Source of the DNA: Acidobacteriota bacterium
GTDB taxonomy: Bacteria; Acidobacteriota; Terriglobia; Terriglobales; Acidobacteriaceae
Assembly (NCBI GenBank): GCA_021778815.1
Contig: JAJYBW010000188.1
Span: 1 to 6,709 of the forward strand
DNA: 6,709 bases
Reading direction: 5' to 3'
Numbering within the stretch: the stretch's first letter is position 1; each line of letters starts with the position of its first letter. The translations under genes were made by a program, and so were the position numbers. The notes under the pieces are model-generated. The model searched no databases. It was not told the DNA's origin and worked only from the letters and a program-made list of their open reading frames with translations. Below are positions 5,672 to 6,709 of the stretch, piece by piece.

Positions 5672-6709
5672 GTGAAAAGACTTGCGATGTCCCTCGTGTT
5701 GCTTCTGGCGGTGGCTGGATGCAATAAACCTCAGGCGCCGAAACCCTCGACTTCCTCCTCCGCCGCAGCGGCGTCTACTGCGGTCAGCGGGCCGTTTACT
5801 GCGCAGGAACTACCTCAGTTCGCCGCGCTTGATCCGATCGATACACACACACATGCATTTCAGGATGCGCCTGCGTTGTATGCGATGCTCAAGCGACTGA
5901 ACCTGCATACGCTCGACATCACCCTGGTGGATGACTTCGATCCGGAACTGAAAAACCTGACCAAAGAACGTAAGGATGCGTGGACGGTTGTGCATCACAG
6001 CGAAGGATATATCGCGATGTGCAGCACCTTTGATCCATTCAAGTACAACCAGCCGGGTTTCGCCGCAACCGCGAATCGCATCCTCAACGAAGATTTTTCG
6101 CACGGGGCAGTGGCGGTCAAGATCTGGAAAAATGTCGGCATGGAGATCAAGGACGCGAAGGGAAATTACATCATGCCCGACAACCCCGTTTTTGAGCCGA
6201 TCTTCAAGAACATCGCAGCCCACAATAAGACGTTGGTTGCGCACTTAGCCGACCCCAATACGATTTGGGAAGCGCCCAATCCCAAGGCGGCCGACTACGA
6301 TTACTACACCCAGCATCCTGAGCTTTACATGTATTCCAAGCCAGGAGCGCCATCGAAGGCCGCAATTCTGGTGGCACGCGATCACGTGCTGGAAGCGAAT
6401 CCGAAACTGCGAGTGGTGGGCGCGCACCTGGGCAGCATGGAAGCCGATTTCCACCAACTTGCGCAGCACCTCGACAAATATCCGAACTTTGCGGTGGATC
6501 TTGCCGCGCGTATGCCCTATGTCGAGATGCAACCGCGAGCGGATCTGATCGCCTTCATCACCAAATATCAGGACCGCTTGATCTATGCGACCGACAACGA
6601 ATTCAATCCCGACAGCAACCCGCAAGGCGCAATGAAAGAGTGGGAAGACCGGTACGCGAATGACTGGCGCTTCTTTGCCACAAACGACGTGGTCGAGTAC
6701 AGCGGTCAC
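5672..6709 (+). CDS. Lipoprotein amidohydrolase (Amidohydrolase_2-like metal-dependent hydrolase), 3' end missing
   Basis: The window holds 346 residues with no stop, so the C-terminus is cut by the right edge. From the GTG the protein starts MKRLAMSLVLLLAVAGC, a classical lipoprotein signal with the lipobox ending at Cys17. A Pro/Ser/Ala linker follows to about residue 42, so the enzyme should be tethered outside the cytoplasmic membrane. The TIM-barrel metal ligands typical of PF04909-type amidohydrolases are visible: DTHTH (57-61) with His59 and His61, VKIWKNVGM (149-157) with Lys150, LVAHLADP with His191, VVGAHLGS with His252, and YATDNEF with Asp308. Members hydrolyse or decarboxylate small ring compounds, lactones or amides; the substrate here is unknown. 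The alternative ATG at 5663 would add three residues, but its purine-rich leader directly touches it. The gene follows the oxidoreductase by 65 bases with no visible terminator and probably belongs to the same operon. Confidence 0.88.
   Translation, partial: MKRLAMSLVLLLAVAGCNKPQAPKPSTSSSAAAASTAVSGPFTAQELPQFAALDPIDTHTHAFQDAPALYAMLKRLNLHTLDITLVDDFDPELKNLTKERKDAWTVVHHSEGYIAMCSTFDPFKYNQPGFAATANRILNEDFSHGAVAVKIWKNVGMEIKDAKGNYIMPDNPVFEPIFKNIAAHNKTLVAHLADPNTIWEAPNPKAADYDYYTQHPELYMYSKPGAPSKAAILVARDHVLEANPKLRVVGAHLGSMEADFHQLAQHLDKYPNFAVDLAARMPYVEMQPRADLIAFITKYQDRLIYATDNEFNPDSNPQGAMKEWEDRYANDWRFFATNDVVEYSGH
5843..5853 (+). repeat. AC dinucleotide run inside the metal-binding HxH codons
   Basis: Eleven alternating A and C bases encode Thr-His-Thr-His of the amidohydrolase DTHTH motif. 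The repeat comes directly from alternating ACA/CAC codons and is not evidence of an independent element. Confidence 0.6.

Noticed and set aside
6245..6709. 154-codon minus-strand open frame at the right edge
   Set aside because: It is antisense to the amidohydrolase, whose metal ligands His252 and Asp308 lie in this stretch. It is a shadow frame.

Overview
The window carries seven protein-coding genes and looks like a chromosomal segment of a free-living Gram-negative soil-type bacterium. The best guess is Acidobacteriota (Terriglobia-like). This rests on moderately GC-rich coding sequence, a Tat-exported Gfo/Idh/MocA oxidoreductase, a lipoprotein amidohydrolase, and a small helical protein beginning MARGWESKSVE that I recall from acidobacterial genomes. 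No marker gene is present, so the assignment is an inference.

Left part (1-2925). A zinc-independent MDR (quinone oxidoreductase-like) dehydrogenase lies on the minus strand; its start is at 859 and its 3' end runs off the left edge. Divergent from it is an 83-residue helical protein (961-1212, plus). This converges with a tightly spaced minus-strand pair: a beta-hydroxyacid dehydrogenase-family gene (2038-2925), then a YdfG-like short-chain dehydrogenase (1224-2030). The ribosome site of the second overlaps the stop codon of the first. Three of the four genes here are therefore NAD(P)-dependent oxidoreductases.

Middle (2926-3326). A roughly 400-base divergent intergenic region holds no convincing gene. 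It presumably carries the promoters of the flanking units.

Right part (3327-6709, plus). Three genes lie in a row with 42- and 65-base gaps: a NagB-family glucosamine-6-phosphate deaminase/isomerase-like protein, a Tat-signal Gfo/Idh/MocA oxidoreductase, and a lipoprotein metal-dependent amidohydrolase cut by the right edge. Together they suggest a small sugar or amino-sugar catabolic unit. Two members would act outside the cytoplasmic membrane and the NagB-like enzyme in the cytoplasm. No transporter, regulator or glycosidase is visible to fix the substrate.

I see no RNA gene, mobile element, CRISPR array, phage gene or defence system, and no clear rho-independent terminator. The window is mostly ordinary metabolism. 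The points most worth a second look are active-site departures in the beta-hydroxyacid dehydrogenase and the NagB-like protein, the overlapping predicted chemistry of the 1224-2925 pair, and the composition of the right-hand cluster.
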